A DNA stretch of 64,000 bases from Trema orientale. Taxonomy: Eukaryota; Streptophyta; Magnoliopsida; Rosales; Cannabaceae. Positions 36,905 to 49,613 of the stretch are shown here, in pieces; position 1 is the stretch's first letter, and every line of letters begins with the position of its first letter. The notes under the pieces are model-generated. The model was not told where the DNA came from. It saw only the letters and a list, made by a program, of their open reading frames with translations, and did not search any database. Where the stretch lies: NCBI GenBank assembly GCA_002914845.1, contig JXTC01000411.1, forward strand, positions 194,866 through 258,865, read 5' to 3'. A program made the translations under genes and the position numbers.

Positions 36905-37293
36905 CATAGATGGAGCCAGTTAAGGCCCCCTCATTTTTTTTTTTTGAAAATTATGTTTCTTTTACCCTGAGTTTATATAAAAATTACAATTTTATCCTTT
37001 ATTTAGCCCCTTAAATTTTTATAATTATAGTTTTTGCCCTTTTTATTAAAAAAATCAATAATGCCCCTAACATGAGTAACATGACCCACTAATTTTTTTT
37101 TAAAAAAATTGAACTTTACTTATTTTATTTTAAAATTCAAAAATTTACCTTCACTTTGGATAATTTTTCTTTGGACTCATTTTAAATACTTGATTTAAAT
37201 TAATATTAGTTTATGTTGATTGATGTGTTTCAAAATTAGTTAAAGAAATTTTAGTGTATGCCCCCCTGAAAAAATTTACTGGCTCCGTCACTG
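36905..37293. mobile_element. Second hAT-type MITE with 8-bp target duplication
   Basis: A 389-bp element with 15-bp imperfect terminal inverted repeats (catagatggagccag at the left; cagtgacggagccag read inward from the right), flanked by perfect 8-bp duplications agtgtaga at 36897-36904 and 37294-37301. The CAGTGGCGGAGCCAG-like end is widespread among plant hAT elements. There is no coding capacity. It lies 473 bp from the other hAT element. Confidence 0.85.
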
Positions 37294-39234
37294 AGTGTAG
37301 ATGGCTTTAAAATTATTCCCACGTCGTTTTATTTTTCCTAATTAAATTCTTGAATAATCTCATCCATTTGATAATAACTAATCAAATTAACCCAAAAGTA
37401 CTTCTTAATTCTGTCACACTACATTTATTTTTCAAATACCGAAGACTAATTGATTTTAAGATATGCGAATGCCAAGCTTGATCCTCGTGTTTCTTAGTTA
37501 ACGATTTGTCCTAGTGCAGCATTAACAAGTAAATGCATGCGAAACTGTGTGATAACGATGACTTAAAGTGAGTCATACTACAAACATTGCACTGGGTTCT
37601 AATGGTGATTAGCCACCGAAAACACGTGCACTCTTTTTCTATTGTGTACTGCGTATTGCGTACTGCTAATTATGGAAAAGGTTAGATATAGAAAACAAAA
37701 TTATTTTTGAATCATCCAAAAGTTAATAATTTTCAGTGCCTATCATGTTTATCGCTTGAAATTGAGTGGGTAGTTAAAATGATTGGAACATAAAAGTATT
37801 CAAAAGCTACTTAAATGATTAGGCTGCTATTGCTGGCAACTACCAATTTGGCATGCCTTAGGCTGCAAAAGCCGGCCCAAAAAAATATGAATTGGGATAT
37901 AGGTTAGAACTTGGAAAATGCAAATTATAAAGTAACTTATATATATATTCCTTGTGACTGGCACAATTCATGTGAGTTTCCATAATTCTATTAATAAGTT
38001 CAAGGAAAATCACTTTTGAAGGAGAAAAAATGGAAAAGTGTAAGGAAGAAAGTTTAGAAGTAACCCGTGAATGGAGAGAAAATGTCGACAAGGACCCATT
38101 GTTGGATTATCAACATTCTTCATAGTTGTACACTTCAATGATTTTTCTACAATGTGACCTAATAATTAGAAAACCTTAGCCCAACATGCAGAAATAATGA
38201 TTAAAATACTTTGTCTGGTTTCGACTTAGAATAGAATGCATGGAATAATACAATGTAATGGGATCAAACTACCATATCCAATGTTTTATTATAATAAAAC
38301 TCAAACAACGTAATCAAACAATTAATGCCTATTTTGTAGGTGAGACATGAACCCGTCGAGTCAACCCACCAAATGGTCCCAAAATTTGGTTTTCAAATTT
38401 ATCAGTCTCCAATCCATGAAAGCTCAGGTAGCCAGTACTACATTGCTTATTTTTTTCTGGTCAAGGAATGGGAACTATTCCCTTTTTTGAGGTCTTACTG
38501 ATAAACTAGTCCGTTTGAGTTTAGGTATACTGCAACCAAATCACAATTTCAGTTCCTACTTCCTCATTTTCATTCCGTGTTTTGTCTTGAAACAACTTTA
38601 TTTGTTAGTCCAATAACCATATAGATTTTTGTAGGCTTAAATTAGTGGTAACAATATTTTCCTTATAAGAGGGTTCTGATCCTAACTCATAGATTCTGAA
38701 TTCAAATCCTCACTCCAAAAATATGGGTTTTCAAATCAACTAGCTAGATATTCTCAAAATAAATAAATAAACTACTAGCTAGACATCTCAACGGCCTCAT
38801 GGCCCAAGTTGTTTTCAAATTAATTATCCAACAACTACCTCTTTAGCAGAGATATCTAAAGTAATACATCACCATCATCCATCACCCTTTTTTCCCTCTC
38901 ATAGCGGACAAATATGTTAGCTTCTTATAGATAATGCTATGCCAAAATCTTTATACCCAACTGCTATCAAACTGCTTTGAATACGTTAAACATTTCCCTA
39001 AGACAGAAACTGAAAATACTCGACACGTTATACAGCAGAAAGCATGGGCAAAATATAGTTTACTTCTCTCATTTGTATGCGTAAGCTTTACATGGCTATC
39101 TAGGAGAGGAGTTGAGCAATAATATTAATACAAATCATATCCCAATTCTCAAACTACACTTCAAATGACTCAGCAAACCTGTACAGAAACAAAATATACG
39201 AAAATTAGAAGCCTCAGAACTTTGTCCTGTTTCA

Positions 39235-42200
39235 TTACTCACTCCGTTTCAATCTTTCCCTCAGACGTTGTAGCTTGCCCCTCACTGGCAGAGATAGTTC
39301 ACCCAAAGTCTCGGTCCGAGGAGTCTCGAATACTCTCTGTTGTATCATATCGTGGTACATCGGTTGAAACCTCGTCTGGAAAGCCCTGTATGTAAAATAA
39401 GGTAGCAGAGTACAAATAACTACAAAAAGGGTAACTAGCCAATAGAGAGGACTGGGAGCACATGCTTCGACGAGAACCTTGTATGCTGTTGTCGACACAG
39501 TTGGTGGGAGGGAGCCATATATTACTAAGAACACATACCAAAAGGCAATGCTTCCCCATATGAAGAAGTGTTGGATCCAAGTGAAGTAGTTAATAGCAAG
39601 TGCCATTTGGCAATTCACAGCCCACACCACACAAGTATACATTGTGACTCCGAGGACCTCAAAGTCAACAACTTGACCATCTCTCCGAAAAGCCTGGTAA
39701 ATGGTGGAGTTGGTGGTGAAGAAGAAGATGATTATAGAACTCATAACTCCATTGATCATCCAACCAAGTATCCGGGGCCAGCTGAAGAGGATGTTCTGTA
39801 CTCCCTCTTGATATAAAAATGGGTACTGAAAATAGAATCAATAAGCACACTTTAGATTCCGAAATACGTGTAGGTAAGTTGATGAAAAATGGTAGCTTTA
39901 TTTCAAATTAAGAGGATGCCCACGCCCTTCTTGCTTGAAACAGTATTTAATTAGCAATCAACTTATTGAAAGAACTGAGAGTTAAAACCACCTCTCTCGA
40001 AGTGGAACAACCAAGTGCTATTTTTTGGGGCAACTAAGTGGACTCATGACATTTTGTGTTGGACTCAGCTATTGCGATCAAGATGACATTTCGTAGATTG
40101 TCTGTCAGAAATCTTAACATTTCACTGTAGATTTCTGTTTGGCCTTTAAATGTGTACATAAACTTCTAGAAGGATATCAAACTATTACCTTTAGACAGAG
40201 TCGTGCAGAAACATCCTGATCAAAGACACCAAGGGCAATTACAGGAAGCGAAGTAAAGAATACGTTGTAAAATGACATGTACCAATCGTTGTAAGCAGCT
40301 TGACCAGAGAATGAAGCATAGGCCTCAAACCAAAATAGAGTAAACCCAAAAGTTATGTTCTTGTAGAAGAAGTAGCATATCTGCATCCATAAAAGAACAA
40401 AGTGCACGTGTTAACAAAGGGGCAAAGGCTTTTATCAGAATGCTCCCTAAACGTCCAATTTTACAGACAAATAACAATTTGCATTGTAAGCCTATCATTT
40501 TCTTAAGGAAAGGAAAATTATGCAGCTCAAAAACCTCATCCCATGACTCCTCTCTTCTATCCTCATTTAGGACAAAAAATACTTCAAAAGAAATGTTAAA
40601 CAGATATGTTGCCTCTTCACGTATTCTATTAGATGCAATGATAAGAAAATCGAAGCCTAGCTTTACCATCATAGATATGCGCCTGTAGCACCAATGGCCA
40701 TGTACCAGCAACAAACGCTCCAAGAACCGGAACTGAGCTATTGCAAAATCGCTTGCCATCACTGCCTGCAATAAAAAAAATTCACGGGAATCGGAGCCTG
40801 TGTTATTAATAAATTGAGGATCTCAAACAACACCAATAGATGAATAAAAAAGTTGAGATGGATATTACTGAAATCATATAAGTCCACCACAACAAAAAAT
40901 ATAATCACCTGCATTCCTTCAACACCACTTATGCCAACTCCAATATCAGCCTCCTGAAGCATGCCAACATCATTAGCCCCATCACCAACTGATAGTGTTG
41001 TTTTACCCGTTCCCATTTTTACCAATCTTGTAACCTGCAGATCTTCTATATTTCAATCAGATTATTCACTTGTCACCAACTCGTGAAACTCTAAAGGAAC
41101 TTAAATGGTAAAATGGAATGAAAAGTGTCAATTGGCAAGACCAAGAAACTTACAAGAGCCTTCTGCTTGGGTGTAGAGCGGCAGCATATAACTGAAGCAC
41201 AATTAATAGCAAGCTCAAAAAATGACTTTTCAACATTCTCCTTGAGTGAAAATGCCAAGGACTTTCCATCAATTATCAAGCCAAATGAAATAGAACTTCC
41301 ATTATCTGAGTCAGAACTTCCTTTAGCTGAATGAATTTGCGAAATTCCTTGAATAAGTTGTTTCCTTATGCTTTCCAGAGAAGCCTACAACAGTCAAGGT
41401 TTCAGAAATTACCAAAAAATGAAGATACCGTTACATAATTTTGGATTCCCTACCTTTGCAACTGCCTCTTTGTCCCCTTGTTTCTCTATTGCAATAATAT
41501 CTGGTGAATCAAGAGTAATCACAATTTGCTTCATATCTTGTCTTAGTAAACTACAAGCATACCTGTAAAATTTACACCAGTTGTCATATGTGACTTCTTG
41601 AAAAATAAAATGCATCACTAGAATTGTTACTGTACCCAATGTTAATTGCCGTTTCCATTTTATCACCAGTTAATACCCATATCTTAATTCCAGCCTGAGA
41701 AAGCTTGTTGATACATTCAGGAACCTGCACAAAACAAACGCTGAAGTTAATAATTATGAAGTACAAACAAACCTTTCTGAATATTGAAAGGCATTAGCTG
41801 AAAGGCCCCAAATACAAGAAGGAAGTACTAGCATCACTTCATGAATGAGAGTTTTTTAAGTTCAATATGCACCCCCTTTTGCAGTTTGTCCTCAACAGCT
41901 GTAGCACCAAGAAGAATCAAATCTCTTTCAATCTCATCAGCAGCTGCATCCACCAATGCATCTCGATCTTCAGAGAGAGAAGTTTTGGCCTTCAGAAACT
42001 TCTCTTCCCATCGTGTGTATACTTCTTCATCAAGCTCACGATATGCAATTACCAAGGTTCTCAGACCTGCTTCAGCATATTTATTGATGTGCTCCTTGGT
42101 TTGAGCCTCAAATTGATGCCCATTTTCCGCAAGCCTTTCAAACATTACACTGGATACATGCTGATAAATGAATATTTTGCAAATGACAGACCAACCTACA

Positions 42201-45104
42201 ATTTCTTATAATTAACAATAAACTATGGCTGCATCAAGAGTCTAACCTGTCAGCACCCTTGCAAAGGAGCAACAACTGATTTTCCATGTTTCTTACGATT
42301 ACTGACATTCTTTTACGAGAACTACTGAACTCTAAGACATGAAGTAGATCGTACACTCTGGGACACAGAGAAACCAAATTACATAAAGACGGAATGGTAA
42401 AAAGAAAAATTAACTAAGAAACAGAGTCAGATAGACTATAACCTATTATTACTGATCAAATATTGCAAACCAAGACCCAGTTAACTGCGTTCATAATTGA
42501 TGCTAGCCCTTGAAGAAGAGAGTGAGAGAAAACAAAATCATTTATGATAATGATGTTTGATGTATCAAGAAACTAATGTGTCTTATATAATGGAAAAAGA
42601 GTGGGGAAGAAGGCGAGAGGAAAGAGAAAACTTTGAAGCTTTAAAGGAGAAACATATTAAAAAATTAATCGTATGAAAAAATCAGTAGGCCAAATCTTTT
42701 AATAAGAAACTGTTTAAAATCCCATAAGAATTTAAACGATTGTGTTCAACATGTGAAGTTAAGAATTAGATACACTGAGTTTGTTGAATAACTATAATGA
42801 AGCTAAAATACGAAATGACAAAGTTGCAGAAAGAACTAACCTGTCAACCTTTTTTCCAGTCTTATAGTCCAACTCATGCAAATGTATGCTTGTCTGCGTC
42901 CTTTCGAAAAACTCAAAGCCAAGCTCCCTTGCGGCAATGACAAACGCAGCCTCATCTGGTGATTCAGCCTCATAAGAAATTTCTCCTGATTCATCATTTG
43001 CATCAGGAATGGCTGTATGACAGATTGCTAGAACACGAAAAAACTTCTGTATGGCGTCAGAATTAGGTTCATTAACCCATTGCCCATTCATGATGCGTTC
43101 ATCTCTAAAATTGAAACCCTTAATTGACTTTCCAGTGCTGGCAACATCAACATTATGACCAAGAATATCAGATGGCGTATCATTAGTTTCTTGCAGTCCA
43201 CGCCTTCTGCTTTTCGCCAGTGCTATCTCCACTTCTGTCATACCACGACCATATGCAGTGCCAGCTATTGAACACTTCACGAAATCCATTGAATTACATG
43301 TCAAAGTACCAGTTTTATCAGAAAGTATTGTATCAACCTGACCAAGTTCCTCATTTAAATTAGAGGTGCGTGCATGAGCTGGCCTATCTGTTTCGTCATC
43401 ATACATATCTTGGTCATGATTAATGAAAATACTCTGCAGTACTTTTACAATCTCAATGGATACGTACAGTGATATTGGTATCAAATATCCGTACAACATA
43501 AGGGCTGTCAAGAAATGAAGAAAGGCAGCAAGCAATGGTCTTCTGGGATCATAGAACACAGGGGGCTTATCTGGACGAAGATACCATCTTCTATATCTTC
43601 CACCGTTAAGATCTCTTTTGGTTTCAGTTCCGAAAAACACTGATCCAATAAAAGAGATAAAAATAAGAGTACTAAAGAGAATGTAGATTATCTTATCCAT
43701 TTTCCTCTCAATTTTACTTCTCTTAGAAGGAGGGTCTGTTGCATTCTGCATCACTTTCGTATCATGCCCAGTGAAAATGACAGCACCATATATGTAATCA
43801 GTGTTTTTAAGTTTCGAATCCCTTAAGAGAATCTGTTGTAAGGAAAGTGGATACTCTTTACCATCATAGTACAGAGTTCCAACAAATGAGTATAGGTTCT
43901 CATTGGGATCCTCACACTTTATTACTGCTGAAAATTCTTTAAAGGATTGTTCATCATGAAGATGAGATGTCACCTCCAACGCACGCTTCAACTTTAAATT
44001 CGTTTCTCCATCAAGGTTCATAGTTTCAACATAGCAAATGCCGTCTTCATAGCTTGATGAAAGCAAAAGCAGATCAGCAGGAAAGTACTGGTCTTTATGC
44101 ACCCTCACAATGTCACCAACTCGAAGTTTCTTCCATCTGGTCTCGTGGAATGCAGAATTCCTATACACTTCAACCTTTCGGTTATTTGCCTCTATATCCT
44201 GAAACCATTCCAAGGTTTAGAGGAAAAATACCAAGTTGGGATAAATAAGCGATTACCTAAACAACCTAAGCTTTGACTGGATAACTATAGCACACATGAA
44301 GACTCTATGCTAGAAGAGAAGAAGAGTACCAAAGCCCCTAATAAAAAGTAAAGGAACTTATTGATAAGGTTCATGAAAAGCTTGAAGAGTAAGTATTATT
44401 AATTTAATTTTTTTTTACTTTCATACAGTAATGCCGGTTATTATGATTGACTTATCAGTTCAAAAAGAATTATGCGGAATAGAGATTTATTAAAGACACT
44501 TACCGGAACGGATAATCTAATATAAAAGTAAATAGACTTTGACTACCAGATACTTTGCAAACACTAAGTAAATCTGTTTTCCTCCCTGGGATTGGAGGTT
44601 GGTTAAGTGTGAGATGCATCAAGATTGAAAGGACTCAAAAGCAAAATATCCAAAACACAGCAATAATAATACCCATAATAACAGAAAAATATTTCAAAGC
44701 ATTACTTGTTTTCTTCTCCTCCAGTCTTCCACGGCTTCCTTGACCACTGTAGCTCCAATCACTACTAGCAATGGTGCAAGCACACTGACGGCTGTATAAG
44801 GCGCCAACGGGCTAAATGAAACGCAAGCTACAATAAGAAAGTACATATTTGCCACCCTCCTAAACTGCTCAAACAAAGACTTCGGAATAAAATTGACCGC
44901 AGTGTATTTGGTTGTTGACACATAGTTTCCTCTATATCTCAACTGAATCGCCTCTACATTGTCAGGATCATTACAATACACAACCCTTGAGTACCCTTTT
45001 TGCCCAATTTTCTCATGACTCTCTCTTGCGGATCGAATACACGAAAACGAATAGAGCTTGCTCAAATGCATCCTCCTCCTCCTCCCCCTCCTCCCTTCCG
45101 CCAT
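39235..45104 (-). CDS. ALA8: P4-ATPase phospholipid flippase (ALA8-12 group)
   Basis: Eleven exons (44706-45104, 42841-44198, 42247-42357, 41873-42149, 41636-41724, 41454-41562, 41154-41384, 40909-41034, 40667-40765, 40189-40380, 39235-39825) encode 1193 aa. The product is a type IV P-type ATPase that moves phospholipids from the outer to the cytosolic leaflet. Visible landmarks are the actuator motif DGET (about 196-199), phosphorylated Asp427 in DKTGTLT, nucleotide-binding KGAD, WVLTGDK, and the hinge GDGANDV followed by the C-terminal membrane helices. The short basic N-terminus before MHLSKLYSF and the RVVYCNDP block are typical of Arabidopsis ALA8-ALA12. Such flippases need an ALIS (CDC50-like) subunit, not encoded here. 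The symbol ALA8 rests on remembered synteny (At3g27870 near DEG1/OM47); ALA9-12 remain possible by sequence alone. Confidence 0.9.
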
Positions 45105-45313
45105 TTTTGGACAAAAAACCACAAATGGGTCCCTTTCTTTTTTCCCAAATTGAACACCAAAATGAATCTCAAACTCAAATTCCCACCCACATTCCTCTTC
45201 AAACTTTCCAGGAAAAAATCGCCAAACAAGTCCCCAAACGCACAAAATTCCCACCAGATACTCAAACCAAACAAAAGAAAATTTCTCTAGCCTTCCATTT
45301 CTCTAACGCCAAA

Positions 45314-45562
45314 CTGATATAGCTTTCGCATAAATTCAAAACCATTACGTGCGCTGAAGAAGCATAACTTGAAAACCACATATGCTCTCCCAAAATGCTT
45401 TGCTTCTGAACTATCTAAGTCTAGAATCAGAGGGCGCCTTTATAAAATTTAACTTCAATTTTTTTATTAAATTTTTCTTCTCAAATCACAAAATTCAGAG
45501 CTAAAACAATCTGGTTAGGAATTTTACAAACCCTAGAATTGAGTTTTTCACGAATTCCTTAC
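45314..45562 (-). other. Predicted 5'-leader intron of the P4-ATPase gene
   Basis: On the minus strand a donor (acaa then gtaagg) at 45562 and an acceptor (tatatcag) ending at 45314 would remove 249 bp of leader between a TATA box at about 45702-45709 and the start codon at 45104. The gap upstream of the ATG is otherwise long for a plant leader. This is a prediction from splice-site shape only. Confidence 0.35.
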
Positions 45563-45701
45563 TTGTATCCCAAGTTGCAGAGATCTCTTCCTTGTGGTTC
45601 AGCTGAAATCTAGAGAGAGAAAGAAGAGAGAGTGAGCCAGTATAGAGAGAGAGGGAGAAATGGTGAGCTTTGTACAAATAGTCAAGTTTGCGCCTTTGCC
45701 G

Positions 45702-45709
45702 CTTTTATA
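45702..45709 (-). promoter_or_regulatory. TATA box of the P4-ATPase gene
   Basis: The minus strand reads cttataaaagcgg. About 30 bp downstream the sequence becomes CT-rich (ctctctctctatactgg), a usual plant start-site environment. The element is followed by the predicted leader intron. Confidence 0.45.
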
Positions 45710-45860
45710 AGAAAAGAAAAAATTAAAATTAAAATAAAAAAATTAAAATAAAAAATTGGGAAAAAGTAAAAGTGGGAAGCGAAGCAGGTGATAATTGCCC
45801 GTACACTTTCATGGCGTTTCTTCTCATGATTCACGAAGAGTCTCTCAAGACCAGGGAAGC

Positions 45861-45912
45861 TGACGTCAGACAGCAAAGAAGATCTGTCGTATATCTTTCT
45901 CGTACACGTGGC
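45861..45912. promoter_or_regulatory. bZIP-site pair: TGACGTCA and ACACGTGGC
   Basis: A perfect palindromic TGACGTCA (45861-45868) and an ABRE/G-box ACACGTGGC (45904-45912) lie about 43 bp apart, start to start, and 150-210 bp upstream of the proposed TATA box. TGACGTCA is bound by TGA/bZIP factors and ACGTGGC by ABF-type bZIPs. Stress or abscisic acid control of the flippase is inferred. Confidence 0.4.
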
Positions 45913-46736
45913 AGGTTGTCCCCATCACGCGATTTTACTACCGAGTGGCCGAGTCTTAACATTCCTTCAACTACGTCGTTTTGGCCTTTGAAATTATTTT
46001 TTTTTGTTAAACTTTGAAATATTTGTTTTGTTTGTGCTTTTTGTTGGAGTTTTTTAAATATTTTGGCTTTGGACCTTTATTTATCATTTCTTTTGGCCTT
46101 TTTGGGTAATGTTGTTTTTATTTTATACTCTGTATAAGAGTCACATGATGCACTCACTTTTAATCTTAATTTGTATCTTAAGCCATGTCTCTATATCATT
46201 TTTAATTTGATGTGACAAGTTAAATTAAATATGTAACACATCATGTTCACATGTGTAAATTAAATTCTTCCGGACAAGTGCATGTTAATTATTAGAACCA
46301 GAAAATATGACTTATCCACATTTTAACCCAAAAAAATTAAAAGTGAGAATTATCTCATTACATAGTCGACCTCCTATTATTTCTTCCTTTACAAGTTTTG
46401 GTTCAAATGTCAAATTAATCAGGTCTATAACCTCACTGCATTGATTACATTGACTAGTTGTTTATTCAATAATTGCATGACCTATTGCACAACAGCTTTC
46501 ATATCAAATTAGGTATTTTTGCATCGCAATTTCAACTTATATTGTTGATCACATCAACTTCCAACCGATAAACATATATATTTATATGTATAAGGGAATT
46601 TTTTAAAAAAAAATAACATTTTCTAATTTACATATTTTATTAGATGATTTTTTTTGGTCAAAAGCCTTTATGAAATTTGTTACAATAGTTAATTTTTTTT
46701 TTTTTTTTCAAATCTCGACTGAGGGAGAGAAACTGA

Positions 46737-46778
46737 AATAAAAATGAAAGAAAAAGAAATAAAAATGAAAGAAAAAGA
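46737..46778. repeat. 21-bp purine tandem duplication
   Basis: A unit close to aaataaaaatgaaagaaaaa occurs twice in tandem in a purine-rich stretch. Confidence 0.6.
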
Positions 46779-47380
46779 AGAGACATTTAGACAGAAAGAA
46801 ACATGAACCTAATCTCTTAAGAACTAAAAACATGAACAAAAATCAGAAAAAGCAGAAAAATTAGCAAAATCTATTACTATGTTACAATAATTAACTTATG
46901 TACTTCTTTGTAATCTCAAGCACGATATGTATGAAGAAGTAATATAATTTATAAACAGATAAAAGGAAAGAAAAAATGACAATCGTGCTGAATTATTTAG
47001 GAAAAAAGATATAAGCAAAAGAAATTAGATAAAAATAATTCAATTATAATAAACTAAAGGAAGACAAGATTAGTCAAAGTCAAGGTTGGTTTAGTCTTTA
47101 TTTAGAAGCAATACTCATCAGTGGACTGTGGAAAAATATTATCGTGACATGATGGGGCTCCGGCCCATTGACAAAGAAAAAGGCAGCATAGTCGCTTGAC
47201 CCGGTTCTGCGGTGGACGAGAAATTTCACGCTGGGACCATGGAATTTTGAGCAAGAAATAATTCCCTGGACATGCCACGTGCATAGTGGACCCCACATTT
47301 TGATTGCTGTCGGCCACGTCGCGTAGAGTTGTACGACACTTCATGAAACAGTGATGCGACATAAGGCGTACCCAAGCCAT

Positions 47381-47436
47381 GGCCTTGCCTCTACTTTTTT
47401 TTTTTTTTTTTGATAAGAGGGCCTTCCCTCTACTTT
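47381..47436. mobile_element. Tail-only insertion: 17-bp duplication, one mismatch
   Basis: ggccttgcctctacttt (47381-47397) recurs as ggccttccctctacttt (47420-47436). The insert is a T-run followed by gataagag, i.e. ctcttatc plus poly(A) on the minus strand. The ttatc before the A-tail is close to the atatc tail at 19737, suggesting one retroposon family. Confidence 0.55.
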
Positions 47437-47756
47437 GTGGCACGTTAATAACGTTACTCCAAAAAGTTGAAGAATACACACGTATCGTTTTCAGATGTTG
47501 CATGTAATTAGTTTCAAATTAAGGTTCTAGTAAAAAAAAGAAAAATCAATTTAATTATAAGGGTATGGACGTAATACTCAATAACTCAAAGTTGATATCG
47601 ATAAATTATGTTTCATTTGGAGCCTTTATTTGGAGCCTTCATTTCTCATCTATTAAATTCCAAAAATTAAAAAAAAAAAAGTGATAGCGGATTGGAAGAC
47701 ACCAATGAGGCAATGATTAGAACTTGAATGTTTAAGAATATATATATATATATTTT

Positions 47757-48261
47757 TGGGTTTTTAGCATGATGAGTCCTTGAATTTTTCGATGATTTAC
47801 AATGTATCCATTGAACTTTTTCTTTTAGCAATTAAGACCCTGAATTTAGGATTTTTGGCATGATTACCCCTGAATTTTTTGTTGATTTGTAATTTATTCT
47901 TTAATTGTTTAAAAATTTGAATTTCAAAACTATTTTTCCCCTCCAAACTCCCATTTATTTTTTTTGTCTCTAAACCAAGAGAGATAACCATTATGCCCTT
48001 AAAAAATTTGCACATAACTCGGGAAATATATTACAAATCAGCAAAAAATTCAGGAACTAATCATACTAAAAATCCTAAATTCAGGGTCCTAATTGCCAAA
48101 AAAAAAGTTCAGGAGATACATTACAAATCAACGAAAAATTCAGGGGCTAATCATGCCAAAAATCCTAAATTCAGGGTGCTAATTGCCAAAAAAAAAAGTT
48201 CAGGGAATACATTGCAAATCATCGAAAAATTCATGGACTAATCATGTCAAAAATCCTATTT
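47757..48261. mobile_element. Snap-back element built of about 90-bp tandem units
   Basis: The left arm (47757-47900) is an imperfect reverse complement of the right part (48015-48261). The right arm is itself about 2.7 tandem copies of a 90-91 bp unit containing ttacaaatca, attcagg(a/g)(a/g)ctaatca and aatcctaaattcagggt (unit starts 48031, 48121, about 48212). The centre is unrelated AT-rich sequence. The architecture of inverted arms made of tandem units is typical of fold-back transposons. Small open frames in it are accidental. Confidence 0.7.
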
Positions 48262-48580
48262 TTTTTACATGAACACTTTTTCTATTTTCTTTTTTAAGAA
48301 AAATTAAAGAGTTTAGTATGCATGGTTTAGAGTTCATTAATTCAACTCATTTGAGAAGTACTTTTACTTCTTAAGTGTTAATATTGATGGAATTTAATGG
48401 CATGAACAAAATAATATCATGAGTATTCCGAGTATAATTCAAACTGATGAAGTTATAAAGGATAAAGTTATAATTTTGCCCCCATGTGGAGGAAATGTGT
48501 TTGAATGATGGGATTTCTTTACATAATGATGCTTGTCATGCTATTTTGACCAGTCATTATCTAATGTGATTTTTCTTCAA

Positions 48581-48657
48581 GCTATATTAGCAACATTATT
48601 ATATATAACTAAAAAAAATTTCATGCTATATTAGCAACATTATTTTATATAACTAAA
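48581..48657. repeat. 33-bp duplication around an 11-bp A-rich insert
   Basis: gctatattagcaacattatt plus the following 13 bp (48581-48613) is repeated with one mismatch at 48625-48657. The 11 bases aaaaatttcat lie between. The copy is longer than the other tail-type insertions, so it may be an ordinary local duplication. Confidence 0.7.
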
Positions 48658-48990
48658 GTTGAGGAGATTATTACTTTGCAAACGTATTTTACTGTACAAA
48701 AAACAGTAACTCAGTTTTTATTATAATTTTCCGGATTGGCCCCTTAAGTGGCTCTCTGGTAGGGGCTTTCACGTAATTTTGGATGGGGTATTTATAATGA
48801 ATTGTGTGTACGGTTTATAAGTGGGTATGTCTATTTGGTCATTTTAATTTTTTGGGCTTTGTGATTTAGCCGAATTGCCCTTTGATCTTTGCATTTGGGT
48901 GAGTAGTTGGGCTGAGTTTTGTAGTCTTTTCGCATGGCCCTTAGTTATTATACCTATCTCTCTTATTTGTTTTCTTCATTCTGATGCCTT

Positions 48991-49315
48991 TGTCTCTTTT
49001 TCTCTCTAACCTTTGAATACGTCTCTCTTTTCTTTCTTCTTTTTTCGCTTTTCCATATCATTTCTGTCTCTCTTTTTTTTTTCTTGAAAATCTTGGTTTT
49101 GTCATTTTTTTTTTCATTTATTGTTTGTTTTACATTTTCGGATCTCTCTTTTTTTGGTTTTTTTTTTTTTTTTGTCTCTTTTTCTCTCTAACCTTTGAAT
49201 ACGTCTCTCTTTTCTTTCTTCTTTTTTCGCTTTTCCATATCATTTCTGTCTCTCTTTTTTTTTTCTTGAAAATCTTGGTTTTGTCATTTTTTTTTTCATT
49301 TATTGTTTGTTTTAC
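48991..49315 (+). repeat. 143-bp apparently identical direct repeat, 39-bp spacer
   Basis: 48991-49133 and 49173-49315 read the same base for base by eye. The spacer is T-rich. The unresolved base N at 49316 falls immediately after the second copy, where the first copy has an a. Either a very recent duplication or an assembly artefact. Confidence 0.75.
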
Positions 49316-49570
49316 NTTTTTTTTTTTTTTTATCTGGCTTCATGCATCTAAAGTATTCTCCGTTTTTGTTGTCTTGGTTGCTTGGGTTTCCGTCTTCTGC
49401 GGTATTTCCTTGATCTATTCTTTCTTTGTGTTTTTATTTTGTTATTGTTAATATTATTTTTTATGTATAATGTTGCTCTTGTTCTGTGTTGTTATCCATT
49501 TGATGATTATGCTTCAAATAGTGTCTGTTTTCTTTATTTTTTGGTTTTTTTTTAATTCTATTTTTTTTAC

Positions 49571-49610
<40 letters not shown>
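49571..49610. repeat. (ATT)n microsatellite
   Basis: About 13 uninterrupted ATT/TTA units. Confidence 0.9.

Positions 49611-49613
<3 letters not shown>

Larger units (their letters stand above)
32400..39234. other. Gene-free interval rich in short mobile elements
   Basis: No conserved exon on either strand between the DUF1645 gene and the 3' end of the P4-ATPase gene. Mobile elements within it (32842-33150, 33418-33467, 34474-34523, 34791-34849, 35703-36423, 36905-37293) are listed separately. One unresolved base (N) is at 35677. The remainder is unassigned AT-rich DNA. Confidence 0.6.

Noticed and set aside
48001..48241. Lys/Asn-rich open frame with internal repeats
   Set aside because: It is a translation of the 90-bp tandem units of the fold-back element.
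47757..48261. Possible CRISPR-like array because of regular 90-bp repeats
   Set aside because: This is a plant nuclear window; the units are contiguous tandem copies with no unique spacers and have inverted partners.
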